Shown here: positions 19,037 through 28,858 of the stretch, in pieces
Position numbering within the stretch: position 1 is the first letter of the stretch
Layout: each line of letters opens with the position of its first letter
Assembly (NCBI GenBank): GCA_000166095.1
Contig: CP002278.1
Span: 1,024,001 to 1,088,000 of the forward strand
DNA: 64,000 nucleotides
Reading direction: 5' to 3'
Source: Methanothermus fervidus DSM 2088
GTDB lineage: Archaea; Methanobacteriota; Methanobacteria; DSM-2088; Methanothermaceae
Position numbers and translations under genes: made by a program
The notes under the pieces: generated by a model
Told to the model about the DNA's origin: nothing
The model's input: the letters and a program-made list of their open reading frames with translations, nothing else
The model's database searches: none

Positions 19037-19808
19037 TATCTTCCTCCAATTTAATCAACTCTTTTGCTAACTTAAAGTATGCTTTAGAACCATTACAATC
19101 TTTATCATAAATTATGCATGGCATCCCGTGACTTGGAGCTTCTGCTAAACGTATATTTCGTGGTATTGTTGTCTTAAAAATATATTCTTTTGAAGAAAAG
19201 AAATTTTTAACTTCTTGATAAACTTCCCTGGCTAGACGTGTTCTTCTATCATATAATGTCAACAATATACCTTTTATTGGGCACGGACTATTTAAACGAT
19301 TCTCAACTAACTTAATAGTTCTTAATAGATCAGCTATTCCTTCTAATGCATAATATTCCGTCTGTATTGGTATTATAACACTATCACATGCAACCAATGC
19401 ATTCAATGTCAATATTCCCAAAGATGGGGGCGTGTCAATAAATATATAATCATAATCATTCTTTATTGGATCTATCGCTTCTTTAAGCACTGCATGAGAT
19501 CCTATTTGGCTAATAAGTTCTACTTCTGCCCCACTGAGGTCAAGATTACTTGGAATAATATAAAGATTAGGAATGGATGTTTTCCTAATGACCTCCTCTG
19601 CTTTTGCTTCTCCACAAATAATTGAATATACACTACTATCTAACTTAAATTTATTTATTCCAAAACCTGTTGTTGCATTTGCTTGTGGATCCATATCTAT
19701 TACAAGAATTTTCTTGTTTAAAGATGCAAGTGCAGCCGATAAATTCACTGCCGTTGTAGTCTTACCACAACCGCCTTTTTGATTTGTTATTGATATTATT
19801 TCACCCAT
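19023..19808 (-). CDS. parA: ParA/Soj-family ATPase
   Basis: 261 residues. Deviant Walker A KGGCGKTTTAVN at residues 11-22, Walker A' VIDMDPQANATTGFG, Walker B YIFIDTPPSLG. The family partitions plasmids and chromosomes or positions large complexes by nucleoid-bound gradients. A short ParB-like partner follows instead of a full ParB. No centromere-like iterons were seen nearby. A GGAGGATCTTA site precedes the ATG. Confidence 0.9.
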   Translation of the reverse strand: MGEIISITNQKGGCGKTTTAVNLSAALASLNKKILVIDMDPQANATTGFGINKFKLDSSVYSIICGEAKAEEVIRKTSIPNLYIIPSNLDLSGAEVELISQIGSHAVLKEAIDPIKNDYDYIFIDTPPSLGILTLNALVACDSVIIPIQTEYYALEGIADLLRTIKLVENRLNSPCPIKGILLTLYDRRTRLAREVYQEVKNFFSSKEYIFKTTIPRNIRLAEAPSHGMPCIIYDKDCNGSKAYFKLAKELIKLEEDNEKK

Positions 19809-19822
19809 TAAGATCCTCCAAA

Positions 19823-21391
19823 TTAATTAATCATGCCTCTTTCAATCTTAATGTTTATTGGATCTAATGGTTTATTAACATCTACTCCTTTTTCGTTAGC
19901 CCATTTTTCTATTCCCTTCAGAAGAAATCTTAAACCTAATTTTATCAAAGGAGAAATCAATGTAGCTAACAAACCTTTTTTTACCATTTTAAATCCTCGT
20001 CTAAATTCCCAAAGAATCTGTTTCCAGGCATGGTAAATATGTAATAACTCTCCCTTTGTTAATTCCTCATTGATGTTAAAAAACTCTTTATCTTTTAAAT
20101 ATCCCATTGGTACAAAAGAAAGCGGTACAACTACAAAATGTGCCTTTTTACCCAATTTCTCTCTCAATACCTTTCTCATCGTAATTATCAGTCTTGCTGT
20201 ATAAATTTCATCCTCCTCTGTTGCACCAGGCAAGCCCACAATACTTGTATAAGCAGGGAACCAAAAATATTTATTGAGAAGGTAGGTACCATTTAACAAT
20301 ACTTGTGGCCATTCATCAACATTGAATGGTTTTGCTTTATTACTTGCAATTTTCTTTAATAAAGATGGTGAGGCAGTTTCAAATCCTATTTGGACACCTA
20401 CCCATCTATTTGGGCCAGCATTATTTAATTTTGCTATCTCTTTTATAATTCTAGGTGCAGCTAATGCACTAGCAATATTTGCATGAGTAGGATTTGCATA
20501 ATTTACAATTTTAAGAACTTCCTTAAATAAGTTGATTACAGCTTCTTCATTTGGATTATATTCCTTTTTATCTTCTAGCATGTAACTAAATATATCCTCA
20601 CTATGGAGCCATGCGTTGTTTTGTCCAGCACTTTTATTTACTTTAATCTCTCTAATAATCTTCTTAATTGGATAGTATCTTACTTTCCTAATATTAGGAT
20701 CACAAAATTTACATCCGCGACCACAACCTCTCATAACTTCTACCATTCCTTTATATGATGGGCCTACAATAGTTGGTATTTCATTTGCAGATGGTTGGTC
20801 CCTAATGAGAATTATCTCATCAGCTTTCTCAACCTCAATATCTTTAAATATTTCAGCAATTTTATGTTCTGTTTCACCAATTATTAAATGATCAATTTTT
20901 AATTTTTTCATTTCATATTCTTTGGCTTTTAATTGCCAAGCCCCAGAACCTCCAACTACAATTTTAAAATCTAAATTTTTTCTTTCCCTATAACTATTTA
21001 TTCTATCAACAAGCGATGTAAACTTTATTTTTGTATAAGATGGAAATCTTCCACCCTCAGTAAACATCATTGTAAGTGGTCCTAAACCCAATGGATCCAT
21101 AGCTGTAACAGCCACTATCTTTGTATTTTCATCAATAAATTTTTCTACATATTTAGGATGAACGACTGCTACTTCGTCTCTTCTATACTTTTTAAGTAAT
21201 GCTGCTTCTACCTTACGTAAAGAATATGGTGCAAAAATTAGTCTGCCATTTTTATGTGGGACTTGAGTATCTATAATTCTATAAAGTATTGGAGGTATTC
21301 TTTGTGGAGGTACACATCCTAGAAAATCCGAAAGTGGTAAATTTCTATAAGTTGATGTTAATGTTTCGTCAGCAGTTAAAACAATTTTCAA
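19823..21391 (-). CDS. radical SAM protein with N-terminal B12-binding-like domain
   Basis: 522 residues. The N-terminal 190 residues look like a cobalamin-binding-type Rossmann domain (VAVTAMDPLGLGPLTMMF, IVVGGSGAW). The radical SAM cluster motif is CGRGCKFC at about residue 223, after EVMRG. A SPASM-free C-terminal region ends in a hydrophobic stretch. Related archaeal proteins are methyltransferases or methylthiotransferases of unknown target. It is upstream of parA, 14 bases away. Confidence 0.78.
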   Translation of the reverse strand: MKIVLTADETLTSTYRNLPLSDFLGCVPPQRIPPILYRIIDTQVPHKNGRLIFAPYSLRKVEAALLKKYRRDEVAVVHPKYVEKFIDENTKIVAVTAMDPLGLGPLTMMFTEGGRFPSYTKIKFTSLVDRINSYRERKNLDFKIVVGGSGAWQLKAKEYEMKKLKIDHLIIGETEHKIAEIFKDIEVEKADEIILIRDQPSANEIPTIVGPSYKGMVEVMRGCGRGCKFCDPNIRKVRYYPIKKIIREIKVNKSAGQNNAWLHSEDIFSYMLEDKKEYNPNEEAVINLFKEVLKIVNYANPTHANIASALAAPRIIKEIAKLNNAGPNRWVGVQIGFETASPSLLKKIASNKAKPFNVDEWPQVLLNGTYLLNKYFWFPAYTSIVGLPGATEEDEIYTARLIITMRKVLREKLGKKAHFVVVPLSFVPMGYLKDKEFFNINEELTKGELLHIYHAWKQILWEFRRGFKMVKKGLLATLISPLIKLGLRFLLKGIEKWANEKGVDVNKPLDPINIKIERGMIN

Positions 21392-21491
21392 TATTTATTC
21401 CCTCTTTTTCATTATTAAATTCAACAATAATTTATGTTTTAAGAAAAAATAAAATTTTTCAAACTTAACTTTAAGAATTAAGGGGATAGCC

Positions 21492-22799
21492 ATGACTAAA
21501 GTAGAGAAGATATTTTTAATAATTGCATTAATTTATGGAATACTTTTTTCATTTTTGGTGCCGCCATTTCAAGTACCTGATGAGAAATGGCATTTCTATA
21601 AGGCTTTTTCTATTAGTGAAGGACATATATTTCCAACAAAATATGTTGTCGTTCCAAAAAATGTTAAAGTTGTTGTAGATACATTCAATTCTGTTAAAGA
21701 CGTCCAAAAGAAAATTTATGAAAGTTTAAATTTACCAATAACACAAAATAAAGTCGCTGTAGATATATCAAATGTTTCTATTTATCCACCTATTCCATAT
21801 TTGTTTTCCTCTCTGATTTTTATGGCGTTAAAATCATTTTCACCCTTAATTTTAATGTATATAGCAAGACTTGTAAATTTAATTGTCTGGATAACCCTTC
21901 TATATTTTGCAATAAAAATTACACCCATACATAAAAGATTATTTTTAGCATTGTCATTAATGCCTATGACAATTCATCAAGCTGCATCACTGTCTCCAGA
22001 TAGTTTTACAATTGGTATTTCGTTTCTTGCTATTGCAGTTATATACAATTATGTATTTGGGGAAGAAAAAATAAAAAGAAGAGATTTTGCTTTAATTTTA
22101 ATTTTAATGTTAATTCTCGCATTCTCTAAGCCAGGTTATGCACTTTTATCATTGATTTTTTTGATGATACCTAGTGATAAGTTTCCAAAGAGAACCAAAA
22201 TTTTAGACTTCATAGTAATAATTTTTGTTGTATTTTCACTTCTCGTAGTCTGGTGTATTTCATTCAAAGGATATTATACTCCAAGTGAAGATCCAGCAGT
22301 TCGGCCTAACTTACAATTTAATTATGTTGTCACACATCCACTAGAATTTATAAAAATCCTTGGAAACACAATATCAACAAAATTAAATTTATATTTAATA
22401 ATGTTTGTTGGGTGTTTTGGACATCTAAACGTTTATTTACCTGAATTTCTTGTTTATGCATACCTCTTCATGTTATTTTTTATTTCACTTAGTGACAATG
22501 CTAAATTTGAAATACATAATAAACAAAAACTAATAGCATTTTTTACTTTCTTATTGCTTTCATTTCTCATATTTTTATTTGAGTATCTAACTTGGACACC
22601 TGTGGGGTATAATACAATACTAGGAGTTCAAGGAAGGTACTTTATACCTATTTCTCCTTTATTCTTCATGATTTTCCATAATAAAACTGTCAAAAAGCTA
22701 AAAATTAAAACTAATCGTGCTTTAACAATATTAATATTGTTTATTCTCTTTTGTCTTTCCTTCAGCGTTTTTAAACTTTTGGAATATTACTGGTTGTGA
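21492..22799 (+). CDS. DUF2142 membrane protein, glycosyltransferase-like
   Basis: 435 residues with about ten transmembrane helices. The first loop contains FQVPDEKWHFYKA, the acidic loop seen in DUF2142 and other GT-C type membrane enzymes. DUF2142 genes typically sit in surface polysaccharide loci; here the gene is alone, preceded by GGGGATAGCC. The function is not established. Confidence 0.7.
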   Translation: MTKVEKIFLIIALIYGILFSFLVPPFQVPDEKWHFYKAFSISEGHIFPTKYVVVPKNVKVVVDTFNSVKDVQKKIYESLNLPITQNKVAVDISNVSIYPPIPYLFSSLIFMALKSFSPLILMYIARLVNLIVWITLLYFAIKITPIHKRLFLALSLMPMTIHQAASLSPDSFTIGISFLAIAVIYNYVFGEEKIKRRDFALILILMLILAFSKPGYALLSLIFLMIPSDKFPKRTKILDFIVIIFVVFSLLVVWCISFKGYYTPSEDPAVRPNLQFNYVVTHPLEFIKILGNTISTKLNLYLIMFVGCFGHLNVYLPEFLVYAYLFMLFFISLSDNAKFEIHNKQKLIAFFTFLLLSFLIFLFEYLTWTPVGYNTILGVQGRYFIPISPLFFMIFHNKTVKKLKIKTNRALTILILFILFCLSFSVFKLLEYYWL

Positions 22800-23208
22800 A
22801 CACTTCTATGGAACCTCTAGTAGAGTATTATCCTAAACAGCTACTTCAACAGTATTCACATGCTAATATATAATTCCCAACTTATTTTCCATAGCTTAGA
22901 CTCTTGAATTTACTTCCTAAATCAGTTATTATAGGCAAAGAATTTGCTAAGATATCAACATTTTGGCAAATCATGATTTTACTATAAAATACTTTTCAGT
23001 TCTCATCTTCACGCTTTGTATGGAGACTTCTTGCCGATAGAGTTTAAAATTAAAAATAATAATCTTTATATATTAGATTTATTTAACATTGTTTTAACAA
23101 AACAACTATAATAAAATTTTTTTTGAACAATGTATATCATGGATAACAAATTTTAATAATCAAAAAAGTAATTTTTTTAATGTTAATTTTTTTAAGGAGG
23201 TACTTAGA
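22800..23208. other. 409-base intergenic region before the glutamate synthase operon
   Basis: The first 240 bases are slightly richer in GC than normal spacers and have scattered stops in all frames. This could be decayed coding DNA but no family was recognised. The last 150 bases are AT-rich with a likely TATA box (CTTTATATATTAG, 23063-23075) and end in AAGGAGGTACTTAGA, the ribosome-binding site. Confidence 0.4.
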
Positions 23209-24126
23209 TTGTGTGGAATAGCAGGGATCGTATGTAAAGATAAAAAAGTGCATAATGTAGGTAAATTGATGACTAAAATGCTTCAAACACTACAACATAG
23301 AGGCCCTGATTCTGCAGGTTTTGCAATATATGGTGGATTAAAATTGAAAAAAAATGAATATTTATTAAACATTGAAGTAAAAGAAAAACCAGGATTACTA
23401 GATAGTGTCAAAAAAGTTATAGAGAGTGTCACAAAAATAAAAAAAGAAAAAATAATTCCTTCAGTTGAAGAATATGTTATTTATCGTTGTATAATCACCC
23501 TAAACTCATATTCAGAATTAAAACCATTAATAGTTGAGATAGATAAAATAGAAGGTGCAACTGTACTTAGTGGAAGCCATTCATTTGAGATGATAAAAGA
23601 TGTTGGGTCTGTAGTTGAAATTGCTGATCGCTATGATACATGGTCAAAGAAAGGTACTCATGCCATAGGTCATACAAGGTTTTCAACAGAGAGTATTGTA
23701 GATAGGTATCATGCACACCCATTCCAAAGTTATATAGTCCCTGATATTACAGTTGTTCATAATGGTCAAATAACAAATTATTGGAAAATAAGAGATCCTT
23801 TAGAAAGGAAAGGTCACATATTTGAAACAACAAACGATACAGAATGTATAGTTCATTATATAGCCGATAAACTTGCAGATGGATATTCTCTTGAAGAAGC
23901 ATTAGAAGAATCTGTTAAAGACATGGATGGTCCATTTTCTTATATTATAGCCACTCCAACAGGTATAGGAATTGCAAAAGATAAACTTGGCTTACGTCCT
24001 GGAGTAATGGCAGAAGATGACAATGTTTTTGCAATAGCATCTGAAGAAGTAGCATTAAGAGAAGTTGTAGATACTAGGTGTGTAGAACAAATAAACCCTG
24101 GTGAAGTAAGGGTTTATGAATTTTAA
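23209..24126 (+). CDS. glutamate synthase glutaminase subunit (class II GATase)
   Basis: 305 residues. It starts TTG TGT: after removal of Met, Cys is the N-terminal nucleophile (CGIAGI). Further family motifs are QHRGPDSAGFAIY, GHTRFSTES, VVHNGQITNY and TTNDTECIVHY. The domain frees ammonia from glutamine and hands it to the synthase domain. It is the first gene of a four-gene set that together corresponds to glutamate synthase. A strong AAGGAGG site lies upstream. Confidence 0.9.
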   Translation: MCGIAGIVCKDKKVHNVGKLMTKMLQTLQHRGPDSAGFAIYGGLKLKKNEYLLNIEVKEKPGLLDSVKKVIESVTKIKKEKIIPSVEEYVIYRCIITLNSYSELKPLIVEIDKIEGATVLSGSHSFEMIKDVGSVVEIADRYDTWSKKGTHAIGHTRFSTESIVDRYHAHPFQSYIVPDITVVHNGQITNYWKIRDPLERKGHIFETTNDTECIVHYIADKLADGYSLEEALEESVKDMDGPFSYIIATPTGIGIAKDKLGLRPGVMAEDDNVFAIASEEVALREVVDTRCVEQINPGEVRVYEF

Positions 24127-24148
24127 TCTACAATCATAAGGTGACTAT

Positions 24149-24838
24149 ATGAAAGAAGTAGTTATTGATGCTGAATCAAAAACCCCTAGAGAGGTCAATA
24201 GTTCTTTAAAAAAATTAGCAGAAAAATATGATAGGATAATTATCGAAAATCCTAATGCAATGCATTATCTTGCAGCAGGGCTTACTAAAAAAGTTGAAGT
24301 TATTATTAATGGATCTGCAGGGTACTTTGTAGGAACAATGATTCATGGCCCAAAAATAGAAGTAAAAGGAAATGCTGGCTGGTTCCCTGCAGATAATATG
24401 ACTAAAGGCAAAGTTATAATTCATGGATCAGCTGGAGACGGAGTTGGGCAGGGAATATATGGAGGTACAGTGATTGTAAAAGGAGATGCAGGGTCAAGAA
24501 CTGGAGAGATAATGAAAAATGGGACAATAATAATTGGTGGCAACTCTGGATTTATGACAGGTCTTTTTATGATGGGTGGACGCATTGTTGTTTTAGGAGA
24601 TTTAGGAAAAGATGCTGGAGAGTCAATAATAAGAGGAAAAATTTATGTTAGAGGGGAAATACAAAGTTTAGGGAAAAATGCAAGAGTTGAAGAGATAAAC
24701 GTCAAAGACGAAGAAGAATTAAATAAAATATTGAATGAAAATGGATTCAACATAAAAAAATCAGAATATGATGAATTTAAAAAAATTGTTCCAAAAAGTA
24801 AAAGACCATTTTATGGTAAACAATCGGAGGAAGGATAA
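24149..24838 (+). CDS. glutamate synthase GXGXG-domain subunit
   Basis: 229 residues forming a right-handed beta-helix with repeated G-X2-3-G turns (GSAGYFVGTMIHG, GNAGWFPADNM, GSAGDGVGQGIYGG, GDAGSRTGEIMKNG). It corresponds to the C-terminal domain of bacterial GltB and to FwdC-like proteins, and bridges the ammonia channel. It lies 22 bases after the glutaminase gene and two before the FrhB-like gene. Confidence 0.9.
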   Translation: MKEVVIDAESKTPREVNSSLKKLAEKYDRIIIENPNAMHYLAAGLTKKVEVIINGSAGYFVGTMIHGPKIEVKGNAGWFPADNMTKGKVIIHGSAGDGVGQGIYGGTVIVKGDAGSRTGEIMKNGTIIIGGNSGFMTGLFMMGGRIVVLGDLGKDAGESIIRGKIYVRGEIQSLGKNARVEEINVKDEEELNKILNENGFNIKKSEYDEFKKIVPKSKRPFYGKQSEEG

Positions 24839-24840
24839 AA

Positions 24841-25917
24841 ATGGGTGGTGAAGATAAGATTGCGATGGTAGGCACTCCCTGTCAAATAATAGCAGCAACA
24901 CTTATGGAAAAATATTCATCACAACTTAAAAGGAATTTCCCGATTGATATAAAGATAGGTTTGTTTTGTATGGAAAATTTTTCTTATGAATATCTCAAAA
25001 AACTGTTACATTCATATGGAATAAAATTTCGAGATGTAGTTTCATGTAGAATAGAAGGAAGCAATGCATACTTTCATCTCATAAATAAAGACGTTGTTTC
25101 CATACCTCTCAGTACTTTAAGAAAAAGTATGCGTAAAAGCTGTAAAATTTGTATGGATTTTACATCTGAACTAGCTGATATATCAGTAGGTTCTGTAGGT
25201 TCTCCAAAAGGATGGTCAACAGTAATCATAAGATCTGAAAAAGGTTTAAAATTAGTTGAAAAAGCTAAAAAAGCTAAATACATTGAAACAAAAATGTTAG
25301 ATGCAGACAGATTAAATTTAATAGAAAAGTTAGCTAAAATTAAAAAAAATAAAAATCTTGAAGAAATTAAAAATAGGGAAAGAGTGGCAAGACCTGTTAT
25401 GTATTGGAGAATCATGCCTGAAGAAATTTTTCTTAATGAAGTAGAAAATTATCAATTTAAGGATTTAAAGGGAGACGTTATAGATGTAGGCGCTTGTGTA
25501 TTATGTGGAGCCTGTTTCTTTTCCTGTCCTGAAGATATCATAAAAATTGAAGATAGGAAACCAGAAATAAACGGTAAATGTCCTCCAGGTTGCAATGCTT
25601 GTTATATAGCATGTCCAAGATCATATGTGCCTGATTGTATAGTAAATCATGAAGATGCATATTCGGCATTGGGAAATTATATAGAAATAATATCTGCTAG
25701 ATCTCCGTTTTTTAAAGGACAAGATGGTGGTGTAGTAACAGCATTATTAGCTTGTGCATTGTCTGAAAAAATAGTAAACAAAGTATTAATAGTAGATAAG
25801 GATCCTGAAAAGCCATGGAAACCTTTACCAATCCTCACAGATAAAATTGACGATGTTGTAAAGGCATCTGGTACTAAATATTCTGTATGTCCTATATTCA
25901 AAGCATTAAAAGAATAA
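24841..25917 (+). CDS. FrhB-like F420-interacting subunit, circularly permuted, with ferredoxin domain
   Basis: 358 residues. Residues 1-185 match the C-terminal two thirds of FrhB-type proteins (AMVGTPCQIIAAT, GLFCMENFSYEYL, ADISVGSVGSPKGWSTVI). Residues 215-262 form a two-cluster ferredoxin (CVLCGACFFSCP, CNACYIACP). Residues 284-358 match the N-terminal third of FrhB (SARSPFFKGQDGGVVTALLA ... SGTKYSVCPIFKALKE). The order is therefore swapped relative to F420 hydrogenase beta subunits, and the two ends would join at the normal continuous point. It probably feeds electrons from F420H2 to the synthase encoded next. Confidence 0.8.
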   Translation: MGGEDKIAMVGTPCQIIAATLMEKYSSQLKRNFPIDIKIGLFCMENFSYEYLKKLLHSYGIKFRDVVSCRIEGSNAYFHLINKDVVSIPLSTLRKSMRKSCKICMDFTSELADISVGSVGSPKGWSTVIIRSEKGLKLVEKAKKAKYIETKMLDADRLNLIEKLAKIKKNKNLEEIKNRERVARPVMYWRIMPEEIFLNEVENYQFKDLKGDVIDVGACVLCGACFFSCPEDIIKIEDRKPEINGKCPPGCNACYIACPRSYVPDCIVNHEDAYSALGNYIEIISARSPFFKGQDGGVVTALLACALSEKIVNKVLIVDKDPEKPWKPLPILTDKIDDVVKASGTKYSVCPIFKALKE

Positions 25918-25933
25918 ATAAGGAGATAATTAT

Positions 25934-27433
25934 ATGCCATTCAAAGTTGAAAGAAAAGAAAACATATGTAAAAGAGATTTTGACAGGCCTGGTTGTTGTT
26001 GGTATCTTTGTGATAATAGAGATGAAAATTTATGTAAAGATTGTTTTTCATGCTATAACAACTGCCCTCACAATGTTTATGAAATTATTAATGGTGAACC
26101 ATTCCCAATATGGCATGAAAGATGTGTTGGATGTCGTATATGTGAAGAAATGTGTCCTAATAATGCAATAGAAGTTCACGCAGTACCTGAAGACAGAAGG
26201 AATGTCTGGTCATATGCTGATTTAGTGGAAATACAGAGAAAAGCTGAAGAAGGAACATATAAAGTTAGAGGATGTGGAGCAACAAGAAAAGTTCCTACCT
26301 TTGATGATCTTGTAATTGTACCTGCACAAGTTTCAAGGCCTCCTATAGATAAATACAGAGAACCATGTAATACCAAAGTTGTTTTAGGAGATAGGTATGC
26401 TGAAAAACCTTTAGAATTAGATACTCCAATAATGATAGCCGCAATGTCCTTTGGGGCAATTAGTAAGGAAGCCAAAATAGCATTGGCAATGGGTGCAACA
26501 TTGGCAGGTACAGCCACAAACACAGGCGAAGGAGGCATGTTACCTGAAGAAAGAAAATATGCTTCAAAACTTATAGCACAGTATGCATCAGGGCGTTTTG
26601 GTGTATCAGCTGAATATCTCAACAATGCAGATGCTATAGAAATTAAAATAGGTCAGGGTGCAAAAGCAGGAATGGGAGGACATTTATTAGGAGAAAAGGT
26701 TGTAGCTGAAGTAGCAGAGATAAGAATGATACCAGAAGGTACGGATGCCCTTAGTCCTGCAAGACATATGGATATAGTTGGACCTGAAGATCTCAGCATG
26801 AAAATTTCACAACTACGAGAAATAACAGACTGGAAGGTGCCAATAATAGTTAAATTCACATCAGGGCGTGTAAGTGACGATGTAAAAATTGCTGCGAAGG
26901 CAGGAGCAGATATTGTCGTCGTTGATGGTATGCAAGGAGGTACTGGAGCAGGGCCAGACGTTGTAACAGAACATGCTGGAATTCCAACAATAGCAGCTAT
27001 AGTAGAAGCAGATGAAGCTTTAAAAGAAATTAATTTAAGAGATGAAGTTAGTTTAGTTGCAGCTGGAGGTATAAGAAGCGGAGCAGATGTTGCAAAAGCT
27101 ATAGCATTGGGTGCAGATGCTGTATATATTGGAACAGCTGCATTAGTAGCTATAGGTTGTAGAGTTTGTCAAATGTGTCACACAGGCAAATGTAGAAAAG
27201 GAATTGCAACTCAAGATCCTATATTAAGAAGACGTCTAGATTATGTAGAAGGAGGAAAAAGAGTTGCAAGATATATTGAAGCAATGACAGAAGAACTCAA
27301 AATGTTAACTCAACAAGCTGGAAATACTGACGTTAGAAAATTAGAAAAAGATGATCTTAGAGCATTGAATTTAGAGGCAGCTGCGTTAACTGGTGTTAAA
27401 ATGGCTGGAATGGATGCACCACTCAAAATTTAG
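25934..27433 (+). CDS. gltB: glutamate synthase large subunit, archaeal type (ferredoxin + FMN domain)
   Basis: 499 residues. The N-terminal ferredoxin has CKDCFSCYNNCP and CVGCRICEEMCP. The FMN-binding TIM barrel follows with AAMSFGAISKEAKIALA, GQGAKAGMGGHLLG and GGTGAGPDVV. A further cysteine set, CRVCQMCHTGKC, binds the 3Fe-4S cluster. It catalyses reductive transfer of ammonia to 2-oxoglutarate, making glutamate. Ribosome-binding site AAGGAGATAA. Its last four bases overlap the convergent PEP-synthase-like gene. Confidence 0.92.
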   Translation: MPFKVERKENICKRDFDRPGCCWYLCDNRDENLCKDCFSCYNNCPHNVYEIINGEPFPIWHERCVGCRICEEMCPNNAIEVHAVPEDRRNVWSYADLVEIQRKAEEGTYKVRGCGATRKVPTFDDLVIVPAQVSRPPIDKYREPCNTKVVLGDRYAEKPLELDTPIMIAAMSFGAISKEAKIALAMGATLAGTATNTGEGGMLPEERKYASKLIAQYASGRFGVSAEYLNNADAIEIKIGQGAKAGMGGHLLGEKVVAEVAEIRMIPEGTDALSPARHMDIVGPEDLSMKISQLREITDWKVPIIVKFTSGRVSDDVKIAAKAGADIVVVDGMQGGTGAGPDVVTEHAGIPTIAAIVEADEALKEINLRDEVSLVAAGGIRSGADVAKAIALGADAVYIGTAALVAIGCRVCQMCHTGKCRKGIATQDPILRRRLDYVEGGKRVARYIEAMTEELKMLTQQAGNTDVRKLEKDDLRALNLEAAALTGVKMAGMDAPLKI

Positions 27434-28671
27434 TAAGATAATGCAAAAGAATTTTCAATTATTTTTCTTTCTACTCTACTTAAAAATATTCTCATTTTTA
27501 ACAATTTATCTATATTTGTTGAAATTGAATCTACACCCATATATATTAATTTTTCAACAATTCTTTCTTCAGTGGCTGCATACCCTGCAACACAACTTTC
27601 AACATTTCTTTCATTACATTTTTTTATAATATAAGATGCTATTTTTAAAATTGATGGATGTAAGAAATTAAACAGTTTAGCAACTTTTACCCCTCTCCTA
27701 TCAACAGCTAAAGTACACATTGTTATGTCACTGAGACCTATAGACACAAAATCAGATCCAACGTCTAAGAATTTATCTATCTGCAATGCACTTCCAGGAG
27801 TTTCTATTGATACTCCAACTTTAATATCTCTATGTGGTTTTAGGCCCATTTTATTAAGAATTGATTTGACCATTAAATATTCAGATATATCTCTCACAAA
27901 AGGTACCTTCAGAGCAATGTTTGAATAACCTTCATCAATTAACTCTATTAGAGCTTTTAACTCAGCTTTTAAAATTTCAGTTTCTTTTAGATCTCTCGTA
28001 ATACCTCTATATCCTAAAAGTGGGTTAGGTTCTTTTGGTTCTTTACTACCCTCTAAAGCTGTTAATTCATCTGTTGGTATGTCAAAAGTTCTAATCCAAA
28101 CAGGTTTTGGATAAAACGAATCAACAACTTTCCTAAGACCATCAACTAAAGTTTTTGTTAATTTTCCTTCCTTAAGGAGTTTATGAGGATGTTTTCCTGT
28201 TTCGATGACCATATTCTCTATTCTAACAGATCCAACACCATCTGCATATGGTGCTGCTCTCTCTGCTAATTCAGGTACATTAATATTAATTTTTAAATCT
28301 ATTCCTGTCTTTGGTTGTGGTAATTCTTCAATTTTTTCTTCTAATTCCATTATACCTTTATATACTCTTCCAGTTTTTCCATCTACAGTTACTATCATCC
28401 CATCTTTTAAAACTTTTGTTGCTTTCTCAGTGCCTACAATACAAGGAATTTTTAATTCTCTAAGAACAATAGCAACATGACTTGTCAATCCACCATAATC
28501 TGTAACTACTCCTGCCACCCTTTTAAGGTGAGGTATCATATCCCTAGATGCTTTCTTGACAACTACTACTTCTCCACTCTCTATTTTCCTTATATCTTCT
28601 TTTTTATGTATTTTTCTTACTCTTCCACTATTAACATATGGACTAGCTCCTATACCTTTAGTTAATATCAT
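27430..28671 (-). CDS. PEP-utilising enzyme lacking the ATP-grasp domain (PpsA/PtsI-like)
   Basis: 413 residues. The swivelling phosphohistidine domain comes first, with GGLTSHVAIVLRELKIPC. The PEP-binding barrel follows: WIRTFDIPTDELTAL, NPLLGYRGITRDL and GVSIETPGSALQ. There is no N-terminal nucleotide-binding domain, so it resembles half of a PEP synthase or enzyme I. In the segment that normally carries the catalytic Cys (SxCGQ), this protein reads ESCVAGYAA: by eye the cysteine position is alanine. The activity is therefore uncertain. Not obviously in an operon. Confidence 0.75.
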   Translation of the reverse strand: MILTKGIGASPYVNSGRVRKIHKKEDIRKIESGEVVVVKKASRDMIPHLKRVAGVVTDYGGLTSHVAIVLRELKIPCIVGTEKATKVLKDGMIVTVDGKTGRVYKGIMELEEKIEELPQPKTGIDLKININVPELAERAAPYADGVGSVRIENMVIETGKHPHKLLKEGKLTKTLVDGLRKVVDSFYPKPVWIRTFDIPTDELTALEGSKEPKEPNPLLGYRGITRDLKETEILKAELKALIELIDEGYSNIALKVPFVRDISEYLMVKSILNKMGLKPHRDIKVGVSIETPGSALQIDKFLDVGSDFVSIGLSDITMCTLAVDRRGVKVAKLFNFLHPSILKIASYIIKKCNERNVESCVAGYAATEERIVEKLIYMGVDSISTNIDKLLKMRIFLSRVERKIIENSFALSY

Positions 28672-28858
28672 ATTATACCTCTTCTAATTCTAAATTATCA
28701 ACAAAAACGTAATTTTTATTTTCAAATTTATATATATTTATTCACATGAAAAATAATTGATGAAGAAAAAACTATTTTTTCCTAAATTAATAATGAAAAA
28801 TTAATTTTTCGTTAAAATTATATACTAAAACTGAAAAAAATAATTAAAGGTGGTTAAA

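Noticed and set aside
19023-19808. ParA as a sign of an integrated plasmid or replication origin
   Set aside because: No Orc1/Cdc6 gene, iterons or integrase nearby; neighbours are chromosomal metabolic genes.
22800-23050. Possible transposase remnant before the glutamate synthase operon
   Set aside because: Composition hints at decayed coding DNA, but all frames are broken and no transposase motif or terminal repeat could be found.
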